From positions 1,364,001-1,428,000 of the forward strand of contig OY730172.1 in the NCBI GenBank assembly GCA_963422465.1: 64,000 nucleotides of DNA, written 5' to 3'. A program made the translations under genes and the position numbers. The notes below the pieces were generated by a model. The model was not told the DNA's origin. It made no database searches and saw nothing but the letters and a program-made list of their open reading frames with translations. The DNA is from Lichina pygmaea (taxonomy: Eukaryota; Ascomycota; Lichinomycetes; Lichinales; Lichinaceae). Shown here one piece after another: positions 22,780 to 33,742 of this stretch; position 1 is the first letter of the stretch, and each line of letters opens with the position of its first letter.

Positions 22780-23345
22780 AGCCTGTACTCCACGCAGTCT
22801 GTACCCATGTCCTGCGGAGCCTGTACTCTCCGTGGTCTGTACCGTACTCTAATCTTCCACGTAATCTGTACCGTACTCCCCGAGTCCATATTCTATCCTA
22901 CGTGGTCTATACTCTACGCATTTCATCCTCTACCCAGTTCACACTCTGCAGTCTATCCTTTTGCAGGTCCATATACTGCCGAGTTTGATACTTGTCTGAA
23001 TCTACTACGCTGGTCTGTAGTTACGGTCCTCTACGCAGTGAAACACTCTACTACGTCTGCGCGCGGATACTTTGTACTCTGCAGTCCCATCCTCTACGAT
23101 ACTCTACGTGATTGGTCCCATGTTCTCCGATCCTCTCCGTCATTGGTCCATGCTCTCCGAGTACGTAATGTACGCCATGGAGCCTGGACGAGTACTCTGG
23201 AAATCCCACATTCTGGAAGTTCATACTCTACACAGGGCCCACCCTCTGCAACTCTGTCTTCAACGCAGTCTACCTTTTTTATTCACTCTATATTCTGCTC
23301 TACGGTACCGTACTACACAGCTTTGCCCTCTACGCAATTTCATTC
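22780..23345. repeat. Degenerate TCCTCTACGCAGT-type tandem repeat
   Basis: Roughly 16-17 bp units built on (T/C)(A/C)CTCTAC followed by G(C/T)A(G/T)T recur about thirty times with many substitutions (for example near 22914, 22932, 23030, 23090, 23270, 23328). It is best read as an old minisatellite in the SEC14 3' flank. The unit length is an eyeball estimate. Confidence 0.55.
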
Positions 23346-23364
23346 TCCATGTACTCCATGAACA

Positions 23365-23392
23365 CCCCCCCCCCCCCCCCCCCCCCCCCCCC
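23365..23392. repeat. Poly(C) tract, 28 bp
   Basis: Uninterrupted run of C at the right end of the degenerate minisatellite downstream of SEC14. Confidence 0.9.
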
Positions 23393-24266
23393 AAATAAGT
23401 CCATCTGCAGCTAAAAAGAGCAGAACAGAGCAGAACAAGATCTATGCAAGACGCCAGAGGATCAAATTGGGATGGAACAGCACTGCGATGAGAAAAGCCA
23501 GTAGATAGAATACCACGTACGAGAAGCGGAAGGAGACACTACCACATATTGTACAAGTGCATAGATACAGATGGTTCTCCTTCCCTTTGTTCCTGTCTCA
23601 GAGAGCTCTTTTTTTTTGAACCACCATGATATATCTTCATAAGGAACCTCCATGGCAAACCTCCATGATGATAAAACCAATGGACAAGATCCTGCCGTCT
23701 CAGCTTCTTTTTCTTGCTTCTTACACAATCTTCAGGTACGGTATGTGTCGGGCCTCCAGCAAACAGCTGACCTCCATGAAGTTGTTGACCTCCATGGAAC
23801 AAGTGGTTGACAGGTGCTTTTCACACTTTGTCCGCGCTCAGGAACAAGATTGCTGCTTGCCTGCCTGGCTTTTGGTGCTGACTTTGTTTACTGCCATACA
23901 CGCTTTGTTGCTGAGGTTTGTCGTGGTGCAGGTCTGTGTGTTGCCACGGCTGGCAGGGGGTTTTGGTGGGATGGCGTGTATCTGGCGGTCGCCAAGAGGA
24001 GGGGAATGGCGTATTGGTGTGTTGGCGTGTCCGCATGTTGGCTGGCCAGCCGGGGGAAGAACGTCGAGAGGATGGAACACCTCTTGCAAGGCTTGGCATG
24101 TTCATCCATCCCCCCTCCCGCCCAACTCTTGGAGCGGTGATTGGCGATAGTTCTCTGTGCGGCCAGGAATCTGCATTATCGGCAGGGCATGTGATTCATC
24201 ATACGGGCAGTGTGCTGTGAATCGCAGAACTTGATGGTTGTTTGCGCGGCCAGCTTGTGTTCAGCT

Positions 24267-25204
24267 TTAGCCGGTTGACGGTTCTCGAGATTCGAGGTAC
24301 TCGACTGCGGCCTTTGCTCTTTCTAGCTTGGCCGTGGTTGAGGGGAGCGTCTGTGGTCGAAATGTGATTAGCTGCCAGGGATACAGAGACCAAGTGGGAT
24401 GGATGGCGGCGTAAAAATACACAGTTGGCAGAAACGCATTCAGGTGGAAATGATCGGTAAGAGATGGTAGGGTCGGTCCTCACCACTTTGAGCCTACTGA
24501 GCTCGTCGAGAGCGGCCTGCCAGTTCCGCGCCATCTCGACCCTGCGCTCGGGGGGCACCTCTTCGAGGCCGGTCTTCAGTGTGCTCCCCTCACGATCGTG
24601 CCGCAGAACCTTGCCATCAAGCGCGATGTCATCGCCCTCGTCCTTGATCAGTGCCGCGTCACCGCCAACTCCATACTCCTGGTCGAGTTGCGCTCGCAGC
24701 AGATGAGCCGCCTGAACGGGGGCGTGTCTGCGCAGCTCTGCGACGGCCAGCGTCTCCGATTCCAGCGCCGCGTAGAGGCTCTGCAGCTTCGACGCGAGCT
24801 GCGTATCGTACGCTTCATATTCGTCCTCGTCCTCGTCCTTCGGCTTCGTTTTCTGTTTCTGCTGCGGTGCGGACGAGAGCTGAGGAGGCAGAGCGTCGTA
24901 CTCGAGCCCGTTGACGATCAGATTAGGAGCTGCCGAGTCGAACGTCTTGTCTATGAACTGTCAATGGCGTCAGTATCTGTCCAAATCCCGTCTCGAGTCG
25001 CGACCAAGAGGGGCGGCCTACCGTCTTGACGATCGCGTCGAGCTCCTCGATATCCTTCTTCTTCAGCTGCCTTTGGCCACGCGCTCCAGACGTCTCCTCT
25101 GCCGAGACGATTCTCTCCTTGGCCGCTTGGTTGACATTGTCAATGAGGTGCTTTAGGTCGTCTAACGACTGCAGCTCGATTTTGCGGTGAACAGGGTCCA
25201 TCAT
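24267..25204 (-). CDS. NSL1: Kinetochore MIND/Mis12 complex subunit Nsl1 (Mis14)
   Basis: Minus-strand exons 25022-25204, 24484-24957 and 24267-24350 join in frame to 246 residues (yeast Nsl1 is 216). Nsl1/Mis14 is one of four subunits of the MIND complex that links inner centromere proteins to the Ndc80 microtubule-binding complex. What is seen: the family N-terminus HRKIELQSLDDLKHLIDNV, the central FIDKTFDSAAPNLIVNGLEY block at the start of exon 2, a helical C-terminal half with ARNWQAALDELSRLK, and the end helix TTAKLERAKAAVEYLESRE. Introns are 64 and 133 bp. Two adjacent ATGs (25204 and 25201) could start it. An LTR retroelement sits only 167 bp upstream of the start, in the promoter or 5' leader, so expression may depend on DNA brought by the element. 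Confidence 0.88.
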
Positions 25205-25375
25205 GCCTATGGTCTGAGAGGCATCGAAACACACGCGGACCTACGAGTACTATGGCGTCACCAGATGGCTTACTAATCACCAATTGTCTGTACGAGTACC
25301 CAGGCGCCGGCAGGCACTGGCAGGCACGATGCAGTAATTAAAGGGGAAGGTCTGGACACCGATGCTTGGTCCAGC

Positions 25376-25540
25376 TGTTAGGATTGCAACACTGCCAAGG
25401 TCCAATCTCGGGAAGGACACGGCGGGCTGCAGAATAGAGGCTGAATAGGGAACTGAGCAGGGGTTGAATTCGTGTATATAGCGAGTGCTTTTTCCCTAAA
25501 GAAATTGATAACGGCTCTTCCCTGCCTCCCAGCTCCAACA
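25376..25540 (+). repeat. 5' LTR
   Basis: 165 bp, TGTTAGGATT at the left and GCTCCAACA at the right. Identical base for base, as read by eye, to the 3' copy at 26712-26876. Confidence 0.95.
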
Positions 25541-25554
25541 GGTTATGAGCCCGG
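25541..25554 (+). other. Primer-binding site (initiator tRNA anticodon region)
   Basis: GGTTATGAGCCCGG, immediately after the 5' LTR. Its complement contains GGGCTCATAACC, the anticodon stem-loop sequence (anticodon CAT) of eukaryotic initiator tRNA-Met. This is the half-tRNA priming mode known for copia and Ty5-like elements, not the usual 3'-end priming. Confidence 0.75.
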
Positions 25555-25613
25555 AATCTGCGCAAGTTGAAGCCGTCCGCCTACCAGCTGCGATAAGCCA
25601 GGTCGTCTGCCAG

Positions 25614-25730
25614 CTACGAGAAGTCTGAGTCGTTCACCAGCTACGAGAAGTCTGAGTCGTTCACCAGCTACGAGAAGTCTGAGTCGTTCACTAGCTACGA
25701 GAAGTCTGAGTCGTTCACTAGCTACGAGAA
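25614..25730 (+). repeat. 27 bp tandem repeat in the retroelement leader
   Basis: Four and a third copies of a 27 bp unit beginning CTACGAGAAGTCTGAGTCGT, nearly identical, differing at one C/T position in CAC(C/T)AG. The last copy is truncated after CTACGAGAAG. It lies between the primer site and the gag start. Confidence 0.93.
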
Positions 25731-25798
25731 GCTAAGTCGGTTTCTGCAGCGAGAAGCAGTCAGTCGGTCAACGAGCAATCCCACCTGCGATCACCGCG

Positions 25799-26686
25799 AT
25801 GTCGGCGTCCACCAGCAAGCTGTCGGTCAGGATTGACCAGCTCACGGCGTACAACTACGACACATGGAAGACGAAGATGGAGATGCTGTTGATCCGGGAG
25901 CGCCTCTGGGCAGTCGTCTCAGAGAAGAAGACGAGGCCTAAGGCGAAAGGAAAAGAAAAGGAGGACTCGGACGAGCCAACGGACACCCAGCTGGCATTTG
26001 ATGAGGAGGCTGAACGAGCAACAGCCACAATCTTTCTCTACCTCAGCGACAGCGTCGGCAGGAACGTACGAGGCATCCGTGATCCAGTCCAACTTTGGAA
26101 GAAGCTACACGACCTGTACGGCCAAACCGGTTTCTCGACTCGCCACTGGCTGTGGCAGCGGCTGTTCAAGGCCGAGCTACGGGGCTACAAGTCGGCGATT
26201 GAGTACACGGAGGAGATACGGTCAATAGCGGAGCAGTTGAAGGACGCAGGCTTTGAGGTCCACGATGAGATCTTGGCCACGGCACTACTGTAAGGATTGG
26301 ATGGGAGCTACAAGGCTTTCGTCTCCTTCACGACCCAGGTTTACCGTACGGACGAAACAATCAGCTTTGATAAGCTGGTTGCCAACATCATTGATGAAAG
26401 TCGGCGGATGGGGTCGGAAGAACAGGAGCTAGAGCGGGCTCTACGAGCTACAGACTCAGCAAAAGGAAAAGGACGATGTGGACACTGTCGGAAGATAGGG
26501 CACCGGAGCAAGAACTGCTGGACGAAACACCCGGAACTTCGACCGAACGACGACTCGGCCTCGGACTCAGATTCGAAGGACGAAACGGACCATCGGAGCA
26601 AGAAGAAAGGGGAAAAGAAGAGACAGCAGCGGAAGCACACAGCCCATCTAGCAGTCACTTCATCATCGTCGGATTTGGTATTCTGA
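25799..26686 (+). pseudogene. Copia-type Gag with one in-frame stop
   Basis: A 295-codon reading frame runs from the ATG at 25799 to a stop at 26684-26686, broken once by TAA at 26291-26293 (after residue 164). The first part has the Gag signature of copia elements (LTAYNYDTWKTKMEMLL, a PVQLWKKLHDLYG block). The second continues in the same frame with GLDGSYKAFVSF and ends with a CX2CX4HX4C zinc knuckle (CGHCRKIGHRSKNC) followed by a Lys/Asp-rich tail. One base change explains the stop. Either this copy is dead for Gag, or the stop is read through; the sequence alone does not decide. Confidence 0.88.
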
Positions 26687-26711
26687 CAACCCTGCCAGTG
26701 TTGAGGGGGGG

Positions 26712-26876
26712 TGTTAGGATTGCAACACTGCCAAGGTCCAATCTCGGGAAGGACACGGCGGGCTGCAGAATAGAGGCTGAATAGGGAACTGAGCAGGGGT
26801 TGAATTCGTGTATATAGCGAGTGCTTTTTCCCTAAAGAAATTGATAACGGCTCTTCCCTGCCTCCCAGCTCCAACA
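26712..26876 (+). repeat. 3' LTR
   Basis: 165 bp, identical by eye to the 5' LTR, preceded by the polypurine tract TTGAGGGGGGG at 26701-26711. Confidence 0.95.
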
Positions 26877-26881
26877 CCAGC

Positions 26882-27268
26882 TCATAATCTCATTTCTCAC
26901 ATGATCCTTGATACAAAGCAACCTCAAATAAGGAACAGACTACCCCCAGTCTAAACGTGTAGGTAGAGTCAACTGAAGGACACAAGTGGGGATTTGAGGT
27001 ACGGAAGTGGAGATTAAAGTACTCAAGCGGAGATATGTGAATTAAGGATTCTGGCATCACCACCACCACCATTACCCAACCAACTCTAGATCTTGGCCCC
27101 CAAAGCCCTGTCTCCCCCCCCCCCCCCCCCCCCAGCAAGCTTTTGCCCTACATGGCATGGGGAATGGATAGGGTATTGATGGTGTATTGGAATGAACGTC
27201 TCTTCCACATCTCTCCCGCTACCCTCGATCCCATCTCGTCAATCCTATATGGTGGATTGACCCCCTCC
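26882..27268. other. Spacer between retroelement and transcription-factor gene
   Basis: 3' flank of the Zn2Cys6 gene: CACCAC repeats near 27058-27075 and a 20 bp poly(C) run at 27114-27133. I see no gene. Confidence 0.6.
27114..27133. repeat. Poly(C) tract, 20 bp
   Basis: Uninterrupted run of C about 135 bp beyond the stop codon of the Zn2Cys6 gene. Confidence 0.9.
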
Positions 27269-30200
27269 TCACCCTCCTCCTCCTCCGCCGGATGCACGAG
27301 CGGAGCCGGTGATAGAACCAGCCCCAGCCCCGGATACAAAATCGGGAGTCGAACCGAGACCGGAATCAGCACTGGCACGAGCACCGGGACTAGGACCACC
27401 GGCAGCAGAAGCGCTTGGCCAGTCGATATCGCCGACAGAAACGGCCATGGCAGCTTCAACATTTGCGCTGGTGGTGCCGGTACTAGCACCAGCGCTGGCA
27501 CCGACGCCAACGCCAGCAGCGTTCAAAGAGAGGTCAAACGCCGCGGGACCCGAGACGGAAGTGAAGGCGGCCGTGGCAGATGCCGGACTGGCGCCGACAA
27601 ACTGATCGGGCAGGGCGGCGAGGTCCGGCTCGATGGACTGGTCCCAGAGCACCCAGTCAAAGTCAAACGGCCCCTGGCCGCCGCCGAGCAGGTTCTGATC
27701 CTCCGCGCTGAAGAGGAACGGGGGTAGGCCTCCCGACGAGGCGGCGCTGCTGGCCAGCTCGTACTCGGCCCGGTGGGCGGCCCCCTGAGAGGTCGACGAG
27801 GACGACGGGGGACTGTGACTCCTCTGCGGTCGGGATACTTGTGGCGCTTGCTGGTGGGGTGGCGCGTGCGAGAGCCACGGATCCGATGACGGCGAGGGTT
27901 GTGCGACGCTGGCGCTTCGGTCTGGAATCGGGACCGGCGACGGGCCTGGTCCTTGCAGCTGATCTGGTGATGGTGTCGGTAGCCGATAGAGCGGCAGGGA
28001 CGGACCATGCGCCTGAGATGACGATTGGGCATGCTGCAGCTGCAGCTGCTGCTGCTGAAGCGGACGTAAAAAGTCTAGATTCACCTGTTCGTCCGAGACG
28101 AGCTCCGACGACGATTGTCGGGTCTCAGGGGCGGGTCTGGTCCCGCGCTTGCGTTTACCGGTGAGGCTTCTGTCCGGGTACGGTCCGTGCTCGCCCAGCA
28201 GGGTCTCGGCGATGCGAACAAAGGCGCTGGCGACGCGCGCCAGTCGATCGGCGCCGGCGTGTCTCTCCTTCATCCGCTCGAGATGGTTCCGGATGAAGCG
28301 GATCAGCTCCAGGTCGCTCTTCGTCGTCGGACTCTGCGGATTGCGCACGATGTGGGTGAAGAGGGTGAAGAAAGGAGTAAAGGGGTAGTAGAGATACAGC
28401 CTGGAGCGTCTCAGTTAGCCCGAAGGACGACAACACGAACGATGTCGGATCGGACGGAGGAGGGGTCGGCTGACCACAGGAGCAATCCACTCTCGGCCAG
28501 GTCCGAGTCCTCTGCGACGGTCAGCTGAATCGCGCCAATGGCGCTACGCGCCGAGTCCAGACAGATGTCCTCGCTCTGGGTGCCGCTGCCGTGGTCGACG
28601 CGATGGATCAACAGCAGGCTGAGGTGGTACGTGAACCGCAGCTCGACGTCGAGGTACTTCTCCCCCATGACGTTCGGTGGCCAGTCGGCTCTCAGCTTCG
28701 CGTTGTCGGCCGACCAGCGTCGGAGCTGGCCGTCGAGCTCGACTACGGCGGCCCGGCGCTCGTCGGGACCGGTCGCGTTCGCCGTGGCCGAGTACAGGCG
28801 CTCGTACGTGCGGCTCTGGATCTTGGCCAACGATATCCAGGCCACGAACATGGACCAGCAGATCTCATCCGACTTCTTGGGCAGCTCCACGTCGATGTCA
28901 TAATCGGGTATGCAGGCGCTCCGACCGAACGTCAAGGAGAGCGTCTTGTCCATGACGTAGAGATTCCAGAACGCCCATTTGCGCTCCTCGTAGTCGCCCT
29001 CGTCGCGAAACTGGGACGTGTCGCTGCGTCGATGCAGTCCGACGGCCTGTGCGAGCCGACAGGCCTGGCAGACGAGCGTCCAGCAAAGACCGGGTCGGGA
29101 ACTCTCCTGGGCAACGACAGCCTAAAAGGGCGCAGAGAATCGAACTGAGTGGGCCGGACTCCCAACGGAAAAAAAAAAAAAAAAAAAAAAAAAAAGCCCA
29201 GGCGTAGACGATAATCAGCGACGTACCGACATCATGAGAGCCTGGACGTTGATCAGTCTCGGGGTCAGAAACAATTTGGTGTCGGTCAGCGCCATCCACG
29301 TGTTCCCGACCAGGCGCTTGACGAGTTGCTCGCACTCCTCGAGGTGGGCCTTGGTAGCCGCATACAGACCGAACAGGAGGACGTTGTTGAAGCCGGTCAG
29401 CCATCCGATATCCAGCGTGCGGCCGGGATGATCGTACATGTCATGCAGCCTCTGCATGTACGACTGTCGCCGGAAGATGGGGTAGATTGCATTCGCGCGG
29501 TTGAAGTACTCTGTAGTGGCGTGAGTTTCCACGGGGACGGACAGACCGGTGGCACGCCATCGTAGGGAGGAACAGACCATGAGAGATCAGGACGGCGACG
29601 TCTCGGTCGGGGAACCACCACCGGCCGGCGCCGACGTCGATCCCTTCCCACTCGTAGTCCGGAACGACGGACGAGGCATCGACCTTCAGTCCGCTCAGCC
29701 GGCGCAAGACGTTGGAGGCCTCGGTCCTGCTTCGGCCGGAGAGGGTGGATAGTTTGCGCCGGATCCTCTGCTGCGCGACCGACTCCGCTTCGGACGTGAT
29801 CGACGGAAGCGAGTTGGCGCCGAGGAAGTGCAGCTCGCCGTGCTTGTCGGCGATGAAGGCACCGGGCTTCGTCTGCGACGACCTCTGCAACGTCGGGGTC
29901 TCGTCGATGCCTCGGGCGAGGCAGCGGCCCGACGGCGGCGGCGACGCCGATCTCGTCTGGGGGAGAGTCGACGACGCCGCATCCTGGGCGGTAACGCGCT
30001 CGACGGCCGTGGTCAGACGGTAGAAAGCACTCTCGATCCTCTCCAATCGGTCATGCACCTCCTCGAACCTCTGGGCGCTGCATGCACAGACGGACGGGGA
30101 CGCATCAGTCGACCGGGCCCAGCTTCGCAGGTAGCTTCGCGACAGCGGCCGGGAGCTCGAGGTTGGATGGCACCTACAGCCTCGACTGGTCATTCTCCCG

Positions 30201-30461
30201 CTTCAGGCGTTCCGAGTACGTGCACGGCGTCTTCCACAGCTTGCAGTTCTCGCACTCGGGCTTCTCGCGCCCACAGCGTACCTGGAGCAGCCCTGGTCCG
30301 TGAGCATCCGACCATGACAATCGTGACGCGAGCTCCGGGACGGGGTAGACCCGGCGACGGACCTTTTTCTCCCGACAGGCATCACAAGCCGGGTTCTTGG
30401 CGTTGGATTGCTCAGCAGCTTGCTGCGTCTGTGAGCTTCCAGACGCCTTACGCGCGGACAT
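27269..30461 (-). CDS. Zn2Cys6 fungal transcription factor with MHR domain
   Basis: Minus-strand exons 30363-30461, 30178-30281, 29578-30077, 29227-29510, 28475-29121 and 27269-28400 join in frame to 921 residues. The N-terminus has a Zn2Cys6 cluster with cysteines at 26, 29, 36, 43, 46 and 53 (CDACREKKVRCGREKPEC then CENCKLWKTPC). An intron splits it after KK, and the CX6C spacing fixes the junction although the donor is GTCCGT. A coiled coil follows (VHDRLERIESAFYRLTTAVE), then the fungal-specific middle homology region (about 225-600: EYFNRANAIYPIFRRQSYM, ACRLAQAVGLHR, KWAFWNLYVMDK, LYLYYPFTPFF). The C-terminal 300 residues are Gln-, Pro- and Ala/Gly-rich, as in activation domains. Target genes are unknown. 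The intron at 29122-29226 contains a 27 bp A/T homopolymer. The start was set at the ATG at 30461; the longer frame starts with GTG. Confidence 0.9.
29169..29195. repeat. Poly(A)/poly(T) tract, 27 bp, inside an intron
   Basis: A on the plus strand, so T27 in the transcript of the Zn2Cys6 gene, within its fourth intron. It may serve as an extreme polypyrimidine tract or may simply be slippage. Confidence 0.9.
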
Positions 30462-33400
30462 CTCGATGACTGACACTAGCCGTACAGAGGCCTTGATCGG
30501 ACATGACGACGAGAGGCCGACTGCGGGATCGCAGGGCGTTTTCCTCTTATCCCAAGCGTTGTTCCAGTTTCCAGCGCCGCCTTTCGCTCTGGGAAACGTA
30601 TCGCGCGGACGCGGCGTTCAACATGCCAATTCACGCGCCGTTCGGGCCATGCATCTTCTTGCCGTCAGCGATGAGTCGAAGCCTCGACGGGCCCGTCAGT
30701 ACGACGACGTAAGCTGAACCGGCTGCAGGTCACTTACTGTACTAGTGGTATGGCGGCATCGTGCAGAACCCAGTGCCGCGTCACGTCGAGGCCGAGACGG
30801 ACCTTGACCAAAAGCTGCGATCTGCCCTGCCTTCTCGGTCCCGTCCATGCTCCCCTCGTTCCGTCGCAGCTCCCAGCCGGACCTTTGTCGCGTACGTACG
30901 TACGTAACGTATGCGGCTCGTCGGGCTGTTCTGGAAGAAGACTCTCTCTCCAAAATACGTATCGTACAGGGGCGCCGTCGGTCGGTTGGCCCGTTCCAAT
31001 GCCAAATCGGGTTGGATCAGGGTAGCTCGACGGTACGATAGTACGTGCGTACGTACTACCCTACTGACGCTGCAACGGCTGCCTGCGCCACGTTGCCGGA
31101 ACAGCGTAATCTCTGATCGTCTCGTGGGCGCGTTGAGCCCTCCAGCCCTCGGGCGCTCCGGCGATGCGGCGGCCGACATACCGAAGATGACTACATACGT
31201 ACCTCCGTACTCGCACTAGCCATGCCACGCTAGCTTCGCGTCCACCCTTCAGCCGAGCGGCTGCCGCGCAAACTGATACGCGTATCCATATCCACGCAGA
31301 TGATAGGGCCCTACCAGTGCCTACATCCGTGCTTCCGTACATGCCACAGAACCGAGTGACGCATGAGTACGTATGTGGTGGGGGCCAGTCCTGGGAAGAC
31401 GACCAGCAGCTAGGATATCTAAAGAAAGACTCCAAAGACTCAGCTCTGTGCTTGGACAATTCGTCGATTCTCCGAGATTCTCTCGTCGCAGTAGCTATAC
31501 TCCGTACATACCAGTAGGGCCCGTGAGGGGGTGAATTGTGCTGGAACTGCTGACTAAGAGTGCATGAATTGTCCCGTGTGGGCGTCGACGGTGGGGCACG
31601 AGGGGTGGAGAGAGGACCAGAGCCGAGGTACGTAAACATGAAACAGGTCATGAGGTACGTACATTAGATGCCCAGCTAGCGACGCAGACGATCAAGAGAC
31701 CTCCCGTCAACGGGGTCTCTTCCGTACGACAACGACGACACTGCACGCCGATCGGCCGCCTGACCATCTGACAGTGGGGTGAACCGAACACCTAGGCGCC
31801 CATGGTGGGAGCATCTACGAAACGGTACGTACGGTAAGACGCAGATCTGTACCCCTGTAGACGTGTTGTGAGTGGGCATGGTGGGATGCTTAGACTGGAC
31901 GTTGCGCTGGTGCGATGGGCGAGAGAGACACATGGCCTACCAGGTGGATGTCTACGAGGCGGACTCTACCGGCAAGGACGTGCGTGCGGAGCACAGTGCA
32001 TCTAGAGAAAGAACTATGTGGGGCTATGTACATACGTATATGTGGCCATGTCAGCGTGCCTCATCGCCACGATGAGTGTGATGATGCGTCTCTTCAGTTG
32101 ACCTTCATCGTCATCGTTGGCGGAGATTCTCTTTCAGCCGCATCATTGTCCTACACCAGATCCTAGATTAGAGCCTAGATTAGATCCGCAGACTAGATCC
32201 GCAGACTAGATCCGCAGACTACACGACGTTATCTTATCATTGGATCTCCCTACGTGCAGTCTCTATACACAGAGCATCTATCTATAGAGTAGCCAGTCAC
32301 TGCCAGCCAATCTGCCAGTCAGACACATTTTGCTGACAACATGGGGGAAGCCGAGCTGTGAAAGAGCAATAGGTTGGGCAGGCCCCACTCGGATGAGATA
32401 ATCTACTGTACAGATGACATCGTGTCATGGACCTCGACGACGACAGCGACTGACTGACACCACACGCCAGTCGCGGGGTTGTGAGGGAGAGTAGGAGAGG
32501 TGAGGAGAAGGAGGGAGGGAGGAATCAACAGTGAGCCCACACATAAAGAAAAGCACAAGTGCACTTGGGGGATTATCTGATGAGAGAGAAAGAGAAGATG
32601 GGAAAGGTGGAGGGTATATAAAGTGTTAAAGACAGGCAAGAAGAACGAGAAGAAGAACGAGAAGAAGAAGAAGAAGAAGAAGAAGAAGGGGAGAGCAAAG
32701 GTGGCTTTGGTCTTCTCTCGACCGCATATGCTCGCAAGGCAGCATCCTAGCAGGTATCACTCTCGCAGATATTATTCTCCCCAAGGTAGCATTTCTACCA
32801 AGGCAGCACGAGAGATGATCACTCCATAGGACACAAACAGTATAGCTTACGACGAGAGGGTACGGTGACAAGAAGGAACAGTGACGAGAAGGTAATTGGG
32901 AGACGATAAGACGATGCAGAAGAGCAAGAAGAAAAAGTGGAGATTACCTTGCCCAGAACACTCGCTTACCCTGTCCATGAAAGAGAGCAAGCAAGGTGAA
33001 GACCCGACAGGAATCGCCCGTCAAAGACAGGAACCACCGTCAAAGACAGAAAAGTCGCTTTCACAGACGGACAGAAACCACCAGCAAAAGGCAGAAATGT
33101 CGGTGTAAAGGACAGAGACATCACCACGGGTGATCAAGGGTTCAAGGGAGCCAAAGGGTGTAGAGGGAGCAAATGGGAGCAAAGGTCCTTCCGTACAGTA
33201 AAGGTCACACACGCCATCAAGTTCATACATCACCATTGGAAGGAAAGCAGTGAAGGAAAAAAGACTGCATCATTAAAAAGGGGGAAAAGAGGGGGGAGGG
33301 GGGCAACAAATATAGTGCATCGATGTGGTAATGACGAAAGGACATAAGAGATGAAAACTGGTGGGAATACAAGAACGCCGACCAACTGCATGGACGTGTG

Positions 33401-33742
33401 CGTGGGTGAACAGGGCTCCCGTGGCTCGCTCGCATACAAAGACGATGAGTCCTTGATACGTACGCGCCCGCCCATGTGATGTAGAAGAGAAGAGAGAAGA
33501 ATAAAGAAAGAAAAAAAGCTCCCATGATCCGATCCGATCCGACCCTTCCAGACCTGACCTGAACCGACCTGACCCTTCCCTTCACCGAACACGCCGCCGA
33601 GAGCTCGAAGAAAGAGTATTTTTTGGCCACCAGCGATGCGCCCTATATCTGAAGCCTGTGTGGCCCGCCCCGGTCCGCGCACTACCCTGGAGATGCAGAT
33701 TGGAAAATCCGCCGCCATGTTGCCATTCACCACATCACCACA
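30462..33742. other. Intergenic, 3.3 kb, ACGT-palindrome rich
   Basis: Between the head of the Zn2Cys6 gene and the tail of gap1. It contains dense GTACGTAC-type palindromes (30890-30910, 31040-31055, 31195-31205), a 3 x 13 bp tandem repeat, a GAAGAA purine microsatellite (32640-32690), AGGCAGCA-type repeats, and GATCC/GACCT repeats near 33520-33580. Only short, unrelated open frames; no gene supported. Confidence 0.55.
32182..32220. repeat. 3 x 13 bp tandem repeat
   Basis: Three exact head-to-tail copies of AGATCCGCAGACT, preceded by two CTAGATTAGA-like copies. Confidence 0.9.

Larger units (their letters stand above)
22686..24266. other. Intergenic, degenerate satellite and poly(C)
   Basis: Convergent spacer between SEC14 and NSL1. 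The left 560 bp is a degenerate short tandem repeat, then a 28 bp poly(C) run, then a stretch with repeated ACCTCCATG units (23645-23800) and GT-rich DNA. Open frames on both strands look compositional; I see no supported gene. Confidence 0.55.
25371..26881 (+). mobile_element. Complete gag-only LTR retroelement (Ty1/copia type, non-autonomous)
   Basis: Two 165 bp direct repeats starting TG and ending CA (25376-25540 and 26712-26876) are identical by eye and flanked by a 5 bp target duplication CCAGC (25371-25375 and 26877-26881). Directly after the 5' LTR lies a primer-binding site, and directly before the 3' LTR a purine tract (TTGAGGGGGGG). The 1171 bp internal region encodes only a copia-type Gag with a CCHC knuckle, interrupted by one stop; there is no protease, integrase or reverse transcriptase. 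Identical LTRs imply a recent insertion, so enzymes were supplied in trans by a relative elsewhere. The insertion lies in the short gap 5' of NSL1 and reads away from it. Confidence 0.95.
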
